A DNA stretch of 64,000 bases from Xanthomonas arboricola pv. populi (GCF_002939945.1 NZ_MDEB01000008.1:62001-126000), one strand, 5' to 3'. Shown: positions 51,924-62,237, counted from the stretch's first letter. Notes: generated by a model from the sequence alone, not told the origin. Numbers and translations are program-made.

Positions 51924-53252
51924 CTACTCGCTAAGCTTGCGAATCAGCTTTTCCCAGTCCTCGCGCAGCTTGCCGTCGGCCTCCATCAGTGTGCGGATCT
52001 GCCGGCAGGCATGCAGCACGGTGGTGTGGTCGCGGCCGGCAAAGGCGTCGCCGATCTCCGGCAGGCTGTGCTCGGTCAGCTCCTTGGCCAGCGCCATCGC
52101 CACCTGGCGCGGACGCGCCAGCGAGCGCGTCCGTCGCTTGGAGAGAAGGTCCTTCATCTGCAGGCCGTAGTAGTCCGCCACGGTCTTCTGGATGTTGGGG
52201 ATGCCGATCGCCTGTTGCTGGGCGCGCAACAGGTCGCGCAGCGTCTCCTGGGCGAACTCCACCGTGATCGATCGGCCGGTGAAGTTGGCGCGCGCCACCA
52301 GGGTGTTGAGCGCGCCTTCCAGGTCGCGCACGTTGGAGCGCATCTTCTTGGCGATCAAAAACGCCACGTCGTCGGGAATCTCGGCGCCCCGCTCGCGCGC
52401 CTTGGCCAGCACGATCGCCGCACGGGTCTCGAAATCGGGCGGGTCGATCGCCACCGACAGGCCCCAGGCCAGGCGCGACTTCAGCCGCGGCTCCAGCCCC
52501 TCGACCTCGCGCGGGTAGCGGTCGCAGGTCAGGATGATCTGCTGGCGACCATCGAACAGCGCGTTGAAGGTGTGGAAGAACTCCTCCTGCGTGCGGTCCT
52601 TGCCGGCAAAGAACTGGATGTCGTCGATCAGCAGCGCATCGATCTGCTGGAACTGGCGCTTGAACTGGTCCATCGCCTTGTCCTGCAGCGCCCGGATCAT
52701 CGCGCTGAAGAACTGCTCCGAGCGCAGATACATCACCTTGGCGGCCGGGTTGGCCTGGCGCAGCGCATTGCCGGCGGCAAACATCAGGTGGGTCTTGCCC
52801 AGGCCGGTGCTGCCGTACAGCAGCAGCGGGTTGTGCGCGCGGTCGCCCGGCTTCTGCGCCGCCTGGATCGCAGCGGCCAGACCGAGCTGGTTGCTGCGGC
52901 CCTCGACGAAGTTGGCGAAGGTGTAATGCGAGTCCAGGTTGCCGGCGAACGGCACGATCGGCGCTACCACCGGCGCGCTGGGTATGGCCATTGGTGCCGG
53001 CTGCGGCTCCGGTGCACGCGGGCGTGAGCCGACCGCCAATGCCACGTCGCCGTTGCCGACGAAATACGCCACCAGTTCGCGGATGCGCGGCAGGTAACGC
53101 TCGCGGACCTGGTCGACGATGAAGGCGTTGGGCGCATACAGCACGATGCTGTCGCCGCGGTCTTCGGCTTGCAGGGGTTTCAACCAGGTGTGGACGTCTT
53201 CGGGCGGGAATTCGGCTTCGAGACGTTCCAGACAGCGGGGCCAAGCATCCAT
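51924..53252 (-). CDS. dnaA: Chromosomal replication initiator DnaA
   Basis: A 442-residue AAA+ initiator. Domain I ([24 protein letters not shown] shortened here as [11 protein letters not shown]), Pro-rich linker (about 80-105), AAA+ domain with Walker [10 protein letters not shown], Walker [10 protein letters not shown], and domain IV with [14 protein letters not shown] that reads the DnaA box. ATG 53252 was preferred to the adjacent ATG at 53255. The upstream spacer contains TTATTCACA (53366-53374) and CCATCCACA (53378-53386), possible autoregulatory boxes. Confidence 0.97.
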   Translation of the reverse strand: MDAWPRCLERLEAEFPPEDVHTWLKPLQAEDRGDSIVLYAPNAFIVDQVRERYLPRIRELVAYFVGNGDVALAVGSRPRAPEPQPAPMAIPSAPVVAPIVPFAGNLDSHYTFANFVEGRSNQLGLAAAIQAAQKPGDRAHNPLLLYGSTGLGKTHLMFAAGNALRQANPAAKVMYLRSEQFFSAMIRALQDKAMDQFKRQFQQIDALLIDDIQFFAGKDRTQEEFFHTFNALFDGRQQIILTCDRYPREVEGLEPRLKSRLAWGLSVAIDPPDFETRAAIVLAKARERGAEIPDDVAFLIAKKMRSNVRDLEGALNTLVARANFTGRSITVEFAQETLRDLLRAQQQAIGIPNIQKTVADYYGLQMKDLLSKRRTRSLARPRQVAMALAKELTEHSLPEIGDAFAGRDHTTVLHACRQIRTLMEADGKLREDWEKLIRKLSE

Positions 53253-53365
53253 CAAAGTATGATCATCTGTTGCTGGCTGCGGCGCGCAGAAAAGCGCCGT
53301 GCTCGCAGCCCGGTAGTGAAAAGAGGATGGGCCAGCCTAGCACCGAGGGCAGGGTTTTCCCAGAC

Positions 53366-53386
53366 TTATTCACAGGTCCATCCACA
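53366..53386. promoter_or_regulatory. DnaA-box-like pair upstream of dnaA
   Basis: TTATTCACA (one mismatch) and CCATCCACA (two mismatches) in the dnaA-rpmH spacer, suitable for DnaA autoregulation or effects on rpmH transcription. Confidence 0.45.
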
Positions 53387-53494
53387 GGGCTTGACCGCCG
53401 TCACCTGCGGTAAAGCGTCCGGGGAGTTGACCCGGCCGTGGAAGGCCCTATAGAATTGCCGGTTCTATTCGTCTCCATTCATGCAGAGGGCCCC

Positions 53495-53635
53495 ATGGCC
53501 ACCAAGCGTACTTTCCAACCCAGCAACCTCAAGCGAGCACGCGACCATGGCTTCCGCGCACGTATGGCAACCGCCGACGGCCGCAAGATCCTGGCTCGCC
53601 GCCGCGCCAAGGGCCGCAAGCGCCTGAGCGCTTGA
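53495..53635 (+). CDS. rpmH: 50S ribosomal protein L34
   Basis: A 46-residue, very basic protein, [20 protein letters not shown] onward, ending GRKRLSA. Family length is 44-47. ATG 53495 gives the exact family start. First gene of rpmH-rnpA-yidC-mnmE, divergent from dnaA. Confidence 0.98.
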
Positions 53636-53673
53636 TTGCTGCGCCGCTCCCTGCGGCCGAGGCAGTCCCTAAC

Positions 53674-54120
53674 GTGAACGCATCGAACCCGTGCAGGCGA
53701 TTTCCTCGCTCTGCGCGGGTTCGTACGCGTGCGCAATATACGGTCGTTTTCGACACTGCACGTCGTACCTCGGACCCGTTGCTCAGCCTGCACTGGCGGA
53801 CCGGCGATACGCCGCCGCGCCTGGGCATGGCGGTGTCGCGCAAGGTCGATACGCGTGCGGTGGGCCGTAACCGGATCAAACGCGTGTTGCGCGATGCCAT
53901 GCGCCATCTGCTGCCCGAGCTTGCCGGCGGCGATTACGTGATTGTGGCGCGCTCGGCAGCCGCAAAAGCGAGCAATCCACAGATTCGCGACGCCTTCGTG
54001 CGTCTGCTGCGCCGTGCCGGCGCATTGCCCCTGCCTGCCGCGCCCGGCACAATGCCGCCCGCCAGGACGATGCACCCATCCTCCCTTTCCCCGACAGAGC
54101 CGGAACCCAGTTCCGACTGA
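53674..54120 (+). CDS. rnpA: Ribonuclease P protein component
   Basis: About 148 residues. Core motifs: [38 protein letters not shown] (the RNR-like motif), [11 protein letters not shown] and [11 protein letters not shown]. It binds the RNase P RNA for tRNA 5' maturation. The C-terminus has a Pro-rich extension of about 30 residues. GTG 53674 is used as start; the frame also extends upstream to a TTG overlapping the rpmH stop. yidD, which commonly follows, is absent: yidC starts 15 bp later. Confidence 0.93.
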   Translation: MNASNPCRRFPRSARVRTRAQYTVVFDTARRTSDPLLSLHWRTGDTPPRLGMAVSRKVDTRAVGRNRIKRVLRDAMRHLLPELAGGDYVIVARSAAAKASNPQIRDAFVRLLRRAGALPLPAAPGTMPPARTMHPSSLSPTEPEPSSD

Positions 54121-54135
54121 GCGAGTTGCTGCCCG

Positions 54136-55857
54136 ATGAACCAGACCCGTGTTTTCCTGATTTTTGCCTGGCTGATGGTCGCGGCGTTGCTGTGGATGGA
54201 GTGGGGCAAGGACAAGACGGCCGCCAACGCGCCGGCCGTCGCGACGGCCCAGTCGGTGCCGGCTGCGCGCGATCTGGACGCAGCCGCGCCGACGGCCAAT
54301 GTGCCGTCGGCACAGGCCATTCCGCAGGCGGGCGTGCCCGGCGCGGTACCCGCGACCAGTACCACGGCCGCGACGCCGGCCGCTGCCGGTGCTGCGCCGG
54401 TGATCACCCTGACCTCGGACGTGCTGCGCCTGAAGCTGGACGGCCGCAGCGTGCTGGATGCCGAGCTGCTGCAGTTTCCGCAGACCAAGGACGGCTCCGC
54501 GCCGGTCAGCCTGCTGACCGAAGATGCCGCGCATCCGTATAACGCCACCAGCGGCTGGGCCAGCGAGCATTCGCCGGTACCGGGCGTGGGCGGCTTCCGC
54601 GCCGAACAGCCGGGCACCGCGTTCGAACTGGCCAAGGGCCAGAACACCCTGGTGGTGCCGTTCGTGTGGAATGGCCCCAACGGGGTGTCGATCCGCCGCA
54701 CCTTCACCCTGGAACGCGGTCGCTACGCGATCTCGATCAAGGACGAGGTGATCAACAAGAGCGGTGCGCCGTGGAACGGCTACGTGTTCCGCAAGCTGAG
54801 CCGTGTGCCGACCATCCTCAGCCGCGGCATGACCAACCCGGATTCCTTCAGCTTCAACGGAGCGACCTGGTACAGCCCGCAGGAAGGCTACGAGCGTCGC
54901 GCGTTCAAGGACTACATGGACGATGGCGGCCTCAATCGCCAGATCACCGGCGGCTGGGTGGCGCTGCTGCAGCACCACTTCTTTACCGCGTGGATTCCGC
55001 AGAAGGACCAGGCCTCGCTGTATGTGCTGAACCAGGACGGCCCGCGTGACGTGGCCGAGCTGCGTGGCCCGGCCTTCACCGTGGCGCCGGGTCAGACCGC
55101 GACCACCGAGGCACGCCTGTGGGTCGGCCCGAAGCTGGTCAGCCTGATCGCCAAGGAAGACGTGAAGGGGCTGGACCGGGTGGTCGACTACAGCCGCTTC
55201 TCAATCATGGCCATCATCGGCCAGGGCCTGTTCTGGGTGCTGAGCCATCTGCACAGCTTCCTGCACAACTGGGGTTGGGCCATCATCGGCCTGGTGGTGC
55301 TGCTGCGTCTGGCGCTGTATCCGCTGTCGGCTGCGCAGTACAAGTCCGGCGCCAAGATGCGCCGCTTCCAGCCGCGCCTGGCGCAGCTGAAGGAGCGCTA
55401 CGGCGACGATCGCGTCAAGTATCAGCAGGCGACGATGGAGCTGTTCAAGAAGGAAAAGATCAACCCGATGGGCGGCTGCCTGCCGCTGCTGATCCAGATG
55501 CCGATCTTCTTCGCGCTGTACTGGGTGCTGGTGGAATCGGTGGAACTGCGTCAGGCGCCGTGGCTGGGCTGGATCCAGGACCTGACCGCGCGCGATCCGT
55601 ACTTCATCCTGCCGGTGCTCAACATCGCCATCATGTGGGCCACGCAGAAGCTGACCCCGACCCCGGGCATGGACCCGATGCAGGCCAAGATGATGCAGTT
55701 CATGCCGCTGGTGTTCGGCGTCATGATGGCCTTCATGCCGGCCGGCCTGGTGCTGTACTGGGTGGTCAACGGCGGGCTGGGTCTGCTGATTCAGTGGTGG
55801 ATGATCCGCCAGCACGGCGAGAAGCCGAGCAAGATCATCCAGGCCAACGCCAAGTAA
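54136..55857 (+). CDS. yidC: Membrane protein insertase YidC
   Basis: A 573-residue insertase. N-terminal helix ([18 protein letters not shown]), a low-complexity Ala/Thr/Pro linker, a large periplasmic domain (about 90-345), then the conserved core of five helices with [51 protein letters not shown] and [23 protein letters not shown] text. It works with SecYEG or alone to insert inner-membrane proteins. Follows rnpA by 15 bp. Confidence 0.97.
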   Translation: MNQTRVFLIFAWLMVAALLWMEWGKDKTAANAPAVATAQSVPAARDLDAAAPTANVPSAQAIPQAGVPGAVPATSTTAATPAAAGAAPVITLTSDVLRLKLDGRSVLDAELLQFPQTKDGSAPVSLLTEDAAHPYNATSGWASEHSPVPGVGGFRAEQPGTAFELAKGQNTLVVPFVWNGPNGVSIRRTFTLERGRYAISIKDEVINKSGAPWNGYVFRKLSRVPTILSRGMTNPDSFSFNGATWYSPQEGYERRAFKDYMDDGGLNRQITGGWVALLQHHFFTAWIPQKDQASLYVLNQDGPRDVAELRGPAFTVAPGQTATTEARLWVGPKLVSLIAKEDVKGLDRVVDYSRFSIMAIIGQGLFWVLSHLHSFLHNWGWAIIGLVVLLRLALYPLSAAQYKSGAKMRRFQPRLAQLKERYGDDRVKYQQATMELFKKEKINPMGGCLPLLIQMPIFFALYWVLVESVELRQAPWLGWIQDLTARDPYFILPVLNIAIMWATQKLTPTPGMDPMQAKMMQFMPLVFGVMMAFMPAGLVLYWVVNGGLGLLIQWWMIRQHGEKPSKIIQANAK

Positions 55858-55871
55858 GCGCAGTTGCACAG

Positions 55872-55892
55872 AGCCCGCCGCAAGGCGGGCTT
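55872..55892 (+). terminator. Hairpin after yidC
   Basis: Stem AGCCCGCC with GCAA loop and a short TTTG tail, 14 bp after the yidC stop and 54 bp before mnmE. Probably partial termination or a processing site. Confidence 0.6.
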
Positions 55893-55946
55893 TGTGCATA
55901 TGCGCCTGCAAGCCGCGTCTTTGACCACACGCCTTACCATCTGCCT

Positions 55947-57287
55947 ATGTCTTCTTCGCCATCGACCATTGTTGCCATCGCCAGCGCCGCCGGAACCGGA
56001 GGCATCGGCATCGTGCGTCTGTCCGGGCCGCAGGCCGCGCAGATCGCCGCCGAGTTGGGTGTCCCGAATCTGCAACCACGGCATGCGAGATACGCACGCT
56101 TTCGCGATGCGCAGGGCGCGGTGATCGACGATGGCATCGCCTTGTGGTTTCCGGCGCCGCACAGCTTCACCGGCGAAGCGGTGGTGGAGTTGCAGAGCCA
56201 TGGCAGCCCGGTGCTGCTGCGGCAGCTGGTGAACCGTTGCATTGCGCTGGGTGCGCGGCAGGCACGCGCGGGCGAGTTCAGCGAGCGCGCCTTTCTCAAC
56301 GGCAAACTCGATCTGGCGCAGGCCGAAGCGATCGCCGATCTGATCGCCGCCGGCGATCTGCGCGCGGCACGTGCTGCACGTAGATCATTGGATGGTGTGT
56401 TTTCGCAGCGTGTCGATGCGGTCAACGACGGCCTCACCCGCCTGCGTATCCATGTGGAAGCGGCGATCGACTTTGCCGACGAGCCGCTGGATACGTTGGG
56501 CGGGGCGCAGGTGCGCGATGGATTGACCCAGGCACGCGGCCTGCTCGCGCAGTTGCTGCGCGATGCCGAACGCGGGCGCAAGTTGCGCGACGGCCTGCAT
56601 GCGGTGCTGATCGGCCCGCCCAATGCAGGCAAGAGTTCGTTGCTCAATGCGCTGGCCGGCAGTGAGCGCGCCATCGTCACCGATGTCGCCGGCACCACGC
56701 GCGACACCTTGCAGGAAGCCATCCAGCTCGATGGCTTCGAACTCACCCTGGTCGACACCGCCGGCCTGCGCGAGGGCGGCGATGCGATCGAACGCGAGGG
56801 CATGCGTCGCGCACGCGTGGAACTGCAGCGCGCCGATCTGGCGCTGGTGGTGCTGGATGCACGCGACCCGCAGGCCGCACGCGATGCGATCGGCGATGCC
56901 ATCAATGCGGTGCCGCGTCAGCTGTGGATCCACAATAAATGCGATCTGCTGGCCGAACCCGCAGCGCTCGATCGCAATGCGATCGCGGTATCGGCAGTGA
57001 CCAGGCAGGGGCTGGAGCAGTTACACGCCCGGTTGCATGAGCTCGCACTGGGCGATGGAATGGAAAGCGTGGAAGGCGAATTCTCCGCACGCACGCGGCA
57101 TGTCGAGGCACTGCGTCGTGCCGAACAACATGCAGACGCGGCGGATCTGGAGCTGGGGTTCGAACAACTCGAACTGGCCGCCGAAGAACTGCGTCTGGCA
57201 CAGGAAGCCCTCGGCGAGATTACCGGCAAGCTGAGCGCCGACGAATTGCTGGGCAAGATCTTTTCGAGTTTTTGTATCGGCAAATAA
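55947..57287 (+). CDS. mnmE: tRNA modification GTPase MnmE (TrmE)
   Basis: A 446-residue protein. N-terminal formyl-THF binding domain ([20 protein letters not shown]), helical domain, GTPase domain with G1 [15 protein letters not shown]2/G3 TDVAGTTRD and [10 protein letters not shown]4 NKCD, and C-terminal Cys in FCIGK. With MnmG it installs cmnm5 at U34 of tRNAs. ATG 55947 gives the family start. Last of the rpmH-rnpA-yidC-mnmE set. Confidence 0.97.
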   Translation: MSSSPSTIVAIASAAGTGGIGIVRLSGPQAAQIAAELGVPNLQPRHARYARFRDAQGAVIDDGIALWFPAPHSFTGEAVVELQSHGSPVLLRQLVNRCIALGARQARAGEFSERAFLNGKLDLAQAEAIADLIAAGDLRAARAARRSLDGVFSQRVDAVNDGLTRLRIHVEAAIDFADEPLDTLGGAQVRDGLTQARGLLAQLLRDAERGRKLRDGLHAVLIGPPNAGKSSLLNALAGSERAIVTDVAGTTRDTLQEAIQLDGFELTLVDTAGLREGGDAIEREGMRRARVELQRADLALVVLDARDPQAARDAIGDAINAVPRQLWIHNKCDLLAEPAALDRNAIAVSAVTRQGLEQLHARLHELALGDGMESVEGEFSARTRHVEALRRAEQHADAADLELGFEQLELAAEELRLAQEALGEITGKLSADELLGKIFSSFCIGK

Positions 57288-57445
57288 ACCACTGACCTGC
57301 CGCGACGCATGAAGATCCGATGCAGACGCTCGCTGTCAGTGTTCTGCATCAGGGACCAGTAGCGGTGACAAGCGCAAAGCTCGTACAGCACGGTCACATG
57401 CTGTGATATCGAAATTCAGAACCCGCGCCTGCGCCGCAAAACGAA

Positions 57446-58309
57446 TCACATCACACCCGGCAGTACCGTCTGCAGCGCCGCGTTCTCGGCATCGCACGCC
57501 GGCGATGCCGCGGCAGCGGCAGGCTGCTTCGCACGCGACTTGTCGATCTCGCGGCGTGCGGCGCTGAGATCCTTCTGGAACTCGGCATTGTCGTGCAACG
57601 CGGCGACGGTGGCGGCGCCCATGATGCGGCCCTGGAGGACATCGCTCTGCCAGTGCACGTTGCAGACCAGGCGGCTGTCGCCGAAGGCGCGGCCGCGGGC
57701 GAGCAGGGCGTCGCGTTGTGCGGGGGCCAGCTCGGCCAGGATCAGGCCCCAGCTCCAGCCGATCGCGGTGTGGCCGGAGGGGTAGGAGCCGTTCTTGCGC
57801 AGCGCCGCGTCGTCGTCTGGTGTGCACAGCGGCTGGTCGTTGCGCATGAACGGGCGTGGCCGCTGGTAACGGGCCTTCGCTGCGCTGGTGCTGGTGCTGG
57901 CGTCGCGCATGCTGCGTTCGAGCAGACGCAGCAGGTGCGGGGTATGAGCCTGGTCGATCTGGATGCCGAGCGCGCAACTGAAGTGATTGGCGGCCGCCGG
58001 GAACGTCAGCGCAGCGTCCTGTGTGGCCAGGTCCCAGCGCGGTGTGCCGCGCAGGGTGAGCATGGAGGTGGCGATGGCTTGATCGTTGGCGAGCGCGGCG
58101 CTGCCGTCCTGCGGCGGTGGCGGTACCAGGCGCAGGCTGTCGGGCACCTGTGCTTTTTCCAGGTAGCCATGTGCATCGGTGGCGATCACCGAGCCCGTGG
58201 GAGCCACCTTGTCGCGCGCGCTTGCACTGCCGCATCCCACCACTGCCAACACCGCGATGGCGACGCTGGTCAGCGTCCGGGAACAAGCGCGAGCAATGCG
58301 ATCGGACAT
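57446..58309 (-). CDS. Class A non-specific acid phosphatase (PAP2 superfamily)
   Basis: A 287-residue exported phosphatase. Hydrophobic N-terminus (VAIAVLAVVGCGSASA); VVGC could be a lipobox, so it is either periplasmic or lipid-anchored. PAP2 motifs: K-x6-RP in KARYQRPRP (about 145-152), GSYPSGHT (174-181), SRLVCNVHWQSD (212-223). Class A enzymes (PhoN, PhoC) release phosphate from organic monoesters. ATG 58309 places the signal peptide. Divergent from the TonB receptor across a Pho-box-like array, which suggests induction under phosphate starvation. Confidence 0.92.
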   Translation of the reverse strand: MSDRIARACSRTLTSVAIAVLAVVGCGSASARDKVAPTGSVIATDAHGYLEKAQVPDSLRLVPPPPQDGSAALANDQAIATSMLTLRGTPRWDLATQDAALTFPAAANHFSCALGIQIDQAHTPHLLRLLERSMRDASTSTSAAKARYQRPRPFMRNDQPLCTPDDDAALRKNGSYPSGHTAIGWSWGLILAELAPAQRDALLARGRAFGDSRLVCNVHWQSDVLQGRIMGAATVAALHDNAEFQKDLSAARREIDKSRAKQPAAAAASPACDAENAALQTVLPGVM

Positions 58310-58413
58310 GGAGCAACCCTCGGACAACACAGATGGATGAGGTCGCAGATTACGACGCGCAGATGACATCTGCATGCCAGCGCGGCGCAGCGCTGGCGCG
58401 GCATGCGCAGCGA

Positions 58414-58464
58414 CTGTCGCGGCACTGTCACGTGGCAGTCGCATCGACGCAAGACAGCTGTCGC
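58414..58464. promoter_or_regulatory. Pho-box-like repeat array between phosphatase and TonB receptor genes
   Basis: CTGTCGC (58414), CTGTCAC (58425), CAGTCGC (58436) and CTGTCGC (58458) fall on an 11-bp grid; only the 58447 position is not filled. The PhoB site consists of CTGTCAT-like 7-mers in direct repeat every 11 bp. The array is 39-90 bp before the receptor ATG and 105-155 bp before the phosphatase ATG. Confidence 0.6.
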
Positions 58465-58502
58465 ACGCTTGCCGTCATCTTTTGACTCGTCCCCTGCCGC
58501 TC

Positions 58503-60803
58503 ATGCCCAAGACCCATCTCTTAAGTGCCGCCGTCCTTACCGCCCTCGTGCTGTCGCCGGCCGCCCATGCCGCCGATCCCGACGTGACTGCCGACACCGG
58601 CACGACCGTGCAGCAACTCGACGCGGTCTCGGTAATCGGCCAGGGCGAAACGCGTCAGGTGCAGCGCATCACCCAGCAGGACATCCCGGTGTTGCCGCCG
58701 GGTACCAGCATCCAGAAGCTGCTCAACCGCATGCCGGGCGTGAACGTGCAATCCAACGATGCCTTCGGTGCCAACGAGGAGTCGCAGACGATCAGCCTGC
58801 GCGGCTTCAACGGCACGCGCCTGGGCTATACGCTCGACGGCCTGCCGCTGGGCGACAACGCCTACGGCAACTACAACGGCCTCAACATCAGCCGCGCCCT
58901 GATTGCGGAAAACTTCGGCGGCGTGGAGCTGGCCTCGGGCATCGGCGCGCTGGGCACCGCATCCACCAGCAACCTGGGCGGCACGATCCAGTACTACTCG
59001 GCCGATCCATCCAGCGTGTTCGGCGGGCAGCTGTCGCAGACGGTGGGCTCGGACGCCAATCGCCGCACCTTCCTGCGTGTGGACACCGGCGACTACAACG
59101 GCTTTTCGGCGTATCTGTCCGGCATCAATGCCGAAGCCGACATGTGGGCGCGCCCGGACTCGCCGACCACCACGCGGCAGTTCAATGCCAAGGGCGTGTA
59201 CCAGTTCGACGGCGGCAAGCTGACCGCGTTCGCCGACACCTCGCGGACCTCGCAGGCGGACTATGCGTATCTGTCCAAGAGCGGCATGGCACGCGGCCTG
59301 GGCTGGGACTGGAACCTGTACGCACCGGACTGGAACCGTGCGTTGGCCGCGGCGTACTGCGCACCGGCCACGCGCAATGCGGCGCGCTGCGGTTTCAGCG
59401 GTGGCGTGGACAATGTCGACGATGCCTATTACCAGAGCCGTGCGTTGCGCGACGACGATCTGTTCTATGTGGCCGGCGACTTCCAGCCCAACGATGCGAT
59501 CAGCCTGCACACCCAGGTCTATCACCACGAAAACAAGGGGCAAGGCCACTGGTGGTCGCCGGGTCAGGCGTCCAATCCGGGCACGCCGCAGGCATTGCCG
59601 ATCTCCATCCGCAGCACCAATTACTGGATCAACCGTACCGGCGGCATCGCGTCGCTCGGCTGGAACCTGGGCGCGCATCACCTCGAAGCCGGGCTATGGT
59701 ACGAGCGCAATCACCACGATGTGGAGCGCAATTTCTACTGGATCGACGGGCCGGTCAGCGACGACAAGTTCCTGCAGGATCCAGACCGCCGGCTGTTCTC
59801 GCAGAACTACATCATCACCACGCGGCAGTTCTACGTGCAGGGCAACTTCAAGTTCCTCGACGAGCGCCTGAGCGTGGATCTGGGCATCAAGAGCCCGAGC
59901 ACCGAAATGACCGCGCGCGAGACGCCGGGGCTGGCGGTGGAAGCACCGGTGGCGACCGGCGCGATCAAGGCCAGCGAGTCGGTGCTGCCGCAGGTCGGTC
60001 TGGGCTATCGCCTGGCCGAAGGGCAGGAAGTGTTCGCCTCGTATGCGGAAAACATCGCCGCGTTCCAGGGTGGCGGCGCTGGTGGTCCGTTGCTGGTGAC
60101 GCAGGCCTCGTTCGATGCCAGTGTCGGGACCCTGGAGCCGGAGAAGTCGCGCACCGTGGAAGCCGGTTACCGCTTCGTGCGTGATCGCTTCGAAGCCTCG
60201 CTGGTCGGTTACGACGTGACCTTCGACAACCGGTTGCTCTCGCTCAACCCCTGCGCCAGCATCCAGCAGGGCACCACGCCGGCCTGCACCACGCGCTTCT
60301 TCAACGTGGGCTCGGTGAGCAGCCGCGGCGGTGAACTGACCGTGATCTGGAAGCCGACCAGCTACCTGCAGTGGTACAACTCGGCCTCGATCAACCGCTC
60401 GACCTACGACGACAACTACGTGCAGAACGGGGTGATCATTCCGACCGCCGGCAAGACCACCGTCGATACGCCCAAGCGCATGTTCGCCAGCGAAATCGCG
60501 TTCAACTACGCCAACTGGAACATCAATCTGCGCGGCAAGTACACCGGCCAGCGCTACTACACCTACACCAACGATCAGGGCTTTGGCGGCTACACCTCGT
60601 TCGACGCGGGCGCCGGGTACGATTTCGGCCAGGCCGGTGTGCTGCAGGGGCTCAAGCTCTCGCTCAACGTCACCAACCTCACCGACAAGCGGTACGCCTC
60701 CAACCTCACCGCGTTCGCCAACAGCGATCCGACTGGCCGCCAGCTGGCCTTCCATGCCAGCGCGCCGCGGCAGGTGTTTTTGACGCTGGATGCCAAGTTC
60801 TGA
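58503..60803 (+). CDS. TonB-dependent receptor
   Basis: A 766-residue outer-membrane receptor. Signal peptide 1-23 (LSAAVLTALVLSPAAHA), TonB-box-like segment (QLDAVSVIG), plug domain (SIQKLLNRMPGVNVQ, ISLRGFNGTRLGYTLDGLPL), 22-strand barrel with a terminal Phe (FLTLDAKF). Similar in type to FecA-like receptors, but no N-terminal signalling domain and no sigma/anti-sigma genes are present. Its place between an acid phosphatase and GlpQ, behind Pho-like boxes, suggests uptake of a phosphorylated compound; substrate unproven. Confidence 0.92.
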   Translation: MPKTHLLSAAVLTALVLSPAAHAADPDVTADTGTTVQQLDAVSVIGQGETRQVQRITQQDIPVLPPGTSIQKLLNRMPGVNVQSNDAFGANEESQTISLRGFNGTRLGYTLDGLPLGDNAYGNYNGLNISRALIAENFGGVELASGIGALGTASTSNLGGTIQYYSADPSSVFGGQLSQTVGSDANRRTFLRVDTGDYNGFSAYLSGINAEADMWARPDSPTTTRQFNAKGVYQFDGGKLTAFADTSRTSQADYAYLSKSGMARGLGWDWNLYAPDWNRALAAAYCAPATRNAARCGFSGGVDNVDDAYYQSRALRDDDLFYVAGDFQPNDAISLHTQVYHHENKGQGHWWSPGQASNPGTPQALPISIRSTNYWINRTGGIASLGWNLGAHHLEAGLWYERNHHDVERNFYWIDGPVSDDKFLQDPDRRLFSQNYIITTRQFYVQGNFKFLDERLSVDLGIKSPSTEMTARETPGLAVEAPVATGAIKASESVLPQVGLGYRLAEGQEVFASYAENIAAFQGGGAGGPLLVTQASFDASVGTLEPEKSRTVEAGYRFVRDRFEASLVGYDVTFDNRLLSLNPCASIQQGTTPACTTRFFNVGSVSSRGGELTVIWKPTSYLQWYNSASINRSTYDDNYVQNGVIIPTAGKTTVDTPKRMFASEIAFNYANWNINLRGKYTGQRYYTYTNDQGFGGYTSFDAGAGYDFGQAGVLQGLKLSLNVTNLTDKRYASNLTAFANSDPTGRQLAFHASAPRQVFLTLDAKF

Positions 60804-60806
60804 GGG

Positions 60807-60836
60807 CGGGAATTGGGAATTGGGATTCGGGAATCG
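60807..60836. repeat. Half copy of the GGGAATTGGG repeat
   Basis: GGGAATTGGGAATTGGGATT tract just after the receptor stop, matching one arm of the inverted repeat at 34255-34350. Confidence 0.6.
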
Positions 60837-60910
60837 TAACAGCGAGTCTTGTGGCTGCTGATTGATTTCCGGTGGCGATCGACGTGGATGGTTTTAGAGT
60901 GGTTGGCAAG

Positions 60911-60990
60911 ACCTAGCGAGTGATTGTCGGGCGGGTGCGGACGATGCGGAGGAAGCGGGATGTACGGTCGTACACCCCGCCTCGATCATC
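60911..60990. repeat. Dispersed repeat, copy 4
   Basis: TAGCGAGTGATTGTCGGGCG, GGTGCGGACGATGCGG and GGATGTACGGTCGTACA follow the order of the other copies (4984-5066, 38350-38420, 39728-39815). It lies in the spacer between the receptor and glpQ. Non-coding. Confidence 0.5.
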
Positions 60991-61053
60991 GACCAAGCTC
61001 GCTTGGCAATGACGTAGTGGGTGTTGATGGCTGCTTCTTCGTTGGAGAAAGGC

Positions 61054-62154
61054 ATGATGCAGTTCCACCGTATCTGGCTGTTGGGGGCGATGATGGTCGG
61101 CATGAGCGGGTCCGCGTTGGCAGAGGCGCCGTTGGCGAAGACGGTGCAGATCTTTGCGCACCGTGGCGCCAGCGCATTGCGCCCGGAACACACCTTGGCC
61201 GCGTATGCCAGGGCGATCGTCGATGGGGCCGATTTTGTCGAGCCGGACCTGGTGTCCACCAAGGATGGCGTGCTGGTGGCGCGCCATGAGAACGAGATCG
61301 GCGGCACTACCGATGTGGCCAGCCACCCGGAGTTCGCCTCGCGCAAGACCCGCAAGACCATCGATGGTCAGGCGATGGAAGGCTGGTTCACCGAAGATTT
61401 CACGCTAGCCGAGTTGAAGACGCTGCGCGCGCGCGAGCGTTTGCCGCAGTTGCGCGGCACGCGTTGGGATGGGCAGTTTCAGATCGTCAGCTTCGACGAG
61501 ATCATCGATTTTGTCGCCGCCGAATCGGCGGCGACCGGGCGCAGCATCGGGCTGATTCCGGAGATCAAGCACCCGAGCTATTTCGGTGGGCTGCATCTGG
61601 CGATGGAAGACAAGGTGCTGGCGAGCCTGCGTGCGCATGCCTATACGCAGACCGCGCCGGTGGTGATCCAGTCGTTCGAGAGCGGCAACCTGCGTTACTT
61701 GCGCGGCAAAATCGGGCGTAGCAGCAATGTTCGCTTGCTGCAGTTGCTGGGCGGTGCGCAGATGGCGCTGCCCGATGCGGGCGTAGGCAACGCGCCGCGC
61801 ACCTACGGGCAGATGATCACGCGCGAGGGGCTGAAGCAAGTCGCCAGCTATGCCGATGCGATCGGCCCGGACATCCGCAGCATCATTCCGTTGGATGCGC
61901 AGCAACGCCTGGGTACGCCGACCAGCCTGGTGCACGACGCGCATGCGGCAGGATTGCAGGTGCAGCCGTATACGTTCCGCCCGGAGAATTACTTTCTGGC
62001 CGCCAATAACCGCAGCAGCGGTGCGGTGACCGAGCGTAACGAGGCCGGTGCATTGGCCGAGTTGAAGGCGTATCTGGATGCCGGCATCGATGCGTTCTTT
62101 GCCGACGATCCGGGCCTGGCGCGGCGTGCGTTGAACGCGCATGCAACGCGTTAA
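61054..62154 (+). CDS. glpQ: Periplasmic glycerophosphodiester phosphodiesterase
   Basis: A 366-residue secreted enzyme that splits glycerophosphodiesters into glycerol 3-phosphate and an alcohol. Signal peptide 1-23 (LLGAMMVGMSGSALA). GDPD motifs: FAHRGASALRPEHTLAAY with catalytic His36, FVEPDLVSTKDGVLVARHE, GLIPEIKHPSYF, VVIQSFESGNL, FFADDPGLA. GGAGAAAGG precedes ATG 61054. Same strand as the TonB receptor 250 bp upstream; the three genes from 57.4 to 62.2 kb form a plausible phosphate-scavenging cluster. Confidence 0.93.
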   Translation: MMQFHRIWLLGAMMVGMSGSALAEAPLAKTVQIFAHRGASALRPEHTLAAYARAIVDGADFVEPDLVSTKDGVLVARHENEIGGTTDVASHPEFASRKTRKTIDGQAMEGWFTEDFTLAELKTLRARERLPQLRGTRWDGQFQIVSFDEIIDFVAAESAATGRSIGLIPEIKHPSYFGGLHLAMEDKVLASLRAHAYTQTAPVVIQSFESGNLRYLRGKIGRSSNVRLLQLLGGAQMALPDAGVGNAPRTYGQMITREGLKQVASYADAIGPDIRSIIPLDAQQRLGTPTSLVHDAHAAGLQVQPYTFRPENYFLAANNRSSGAVTERNEAGALAELKAYLDAGIDAFFADDPGLARRALNAHATR

Positions 62155-62169
62155 ACGCATCTGCGGTCC

Positions 62170-62237
62170 GTAGGAGCGCGCTTGCGCGCGATGAAGCGTT
62201 CCCGATGACGCCCCATCGCGCGCAAGCGCGCTCCTAC
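62170..62237. repeat. Perfect 23-bp inverted repeat (GTAGGAGCG family)
   Basis: Arms 62170-62192 and 62215-62237 start with GTAGGAGCGCGCTTGCGCG; 22-nt centre with GAAGCGTTCCCGATGACG. The right arm overlaps the stop codon of the rhomboid gene (62234-62236). A half copy (GTAGGAGCGACCCTGGTCG) is at about 29460. Likely a shared 3' hairpin for convergent genes. Confidence 0.8.
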
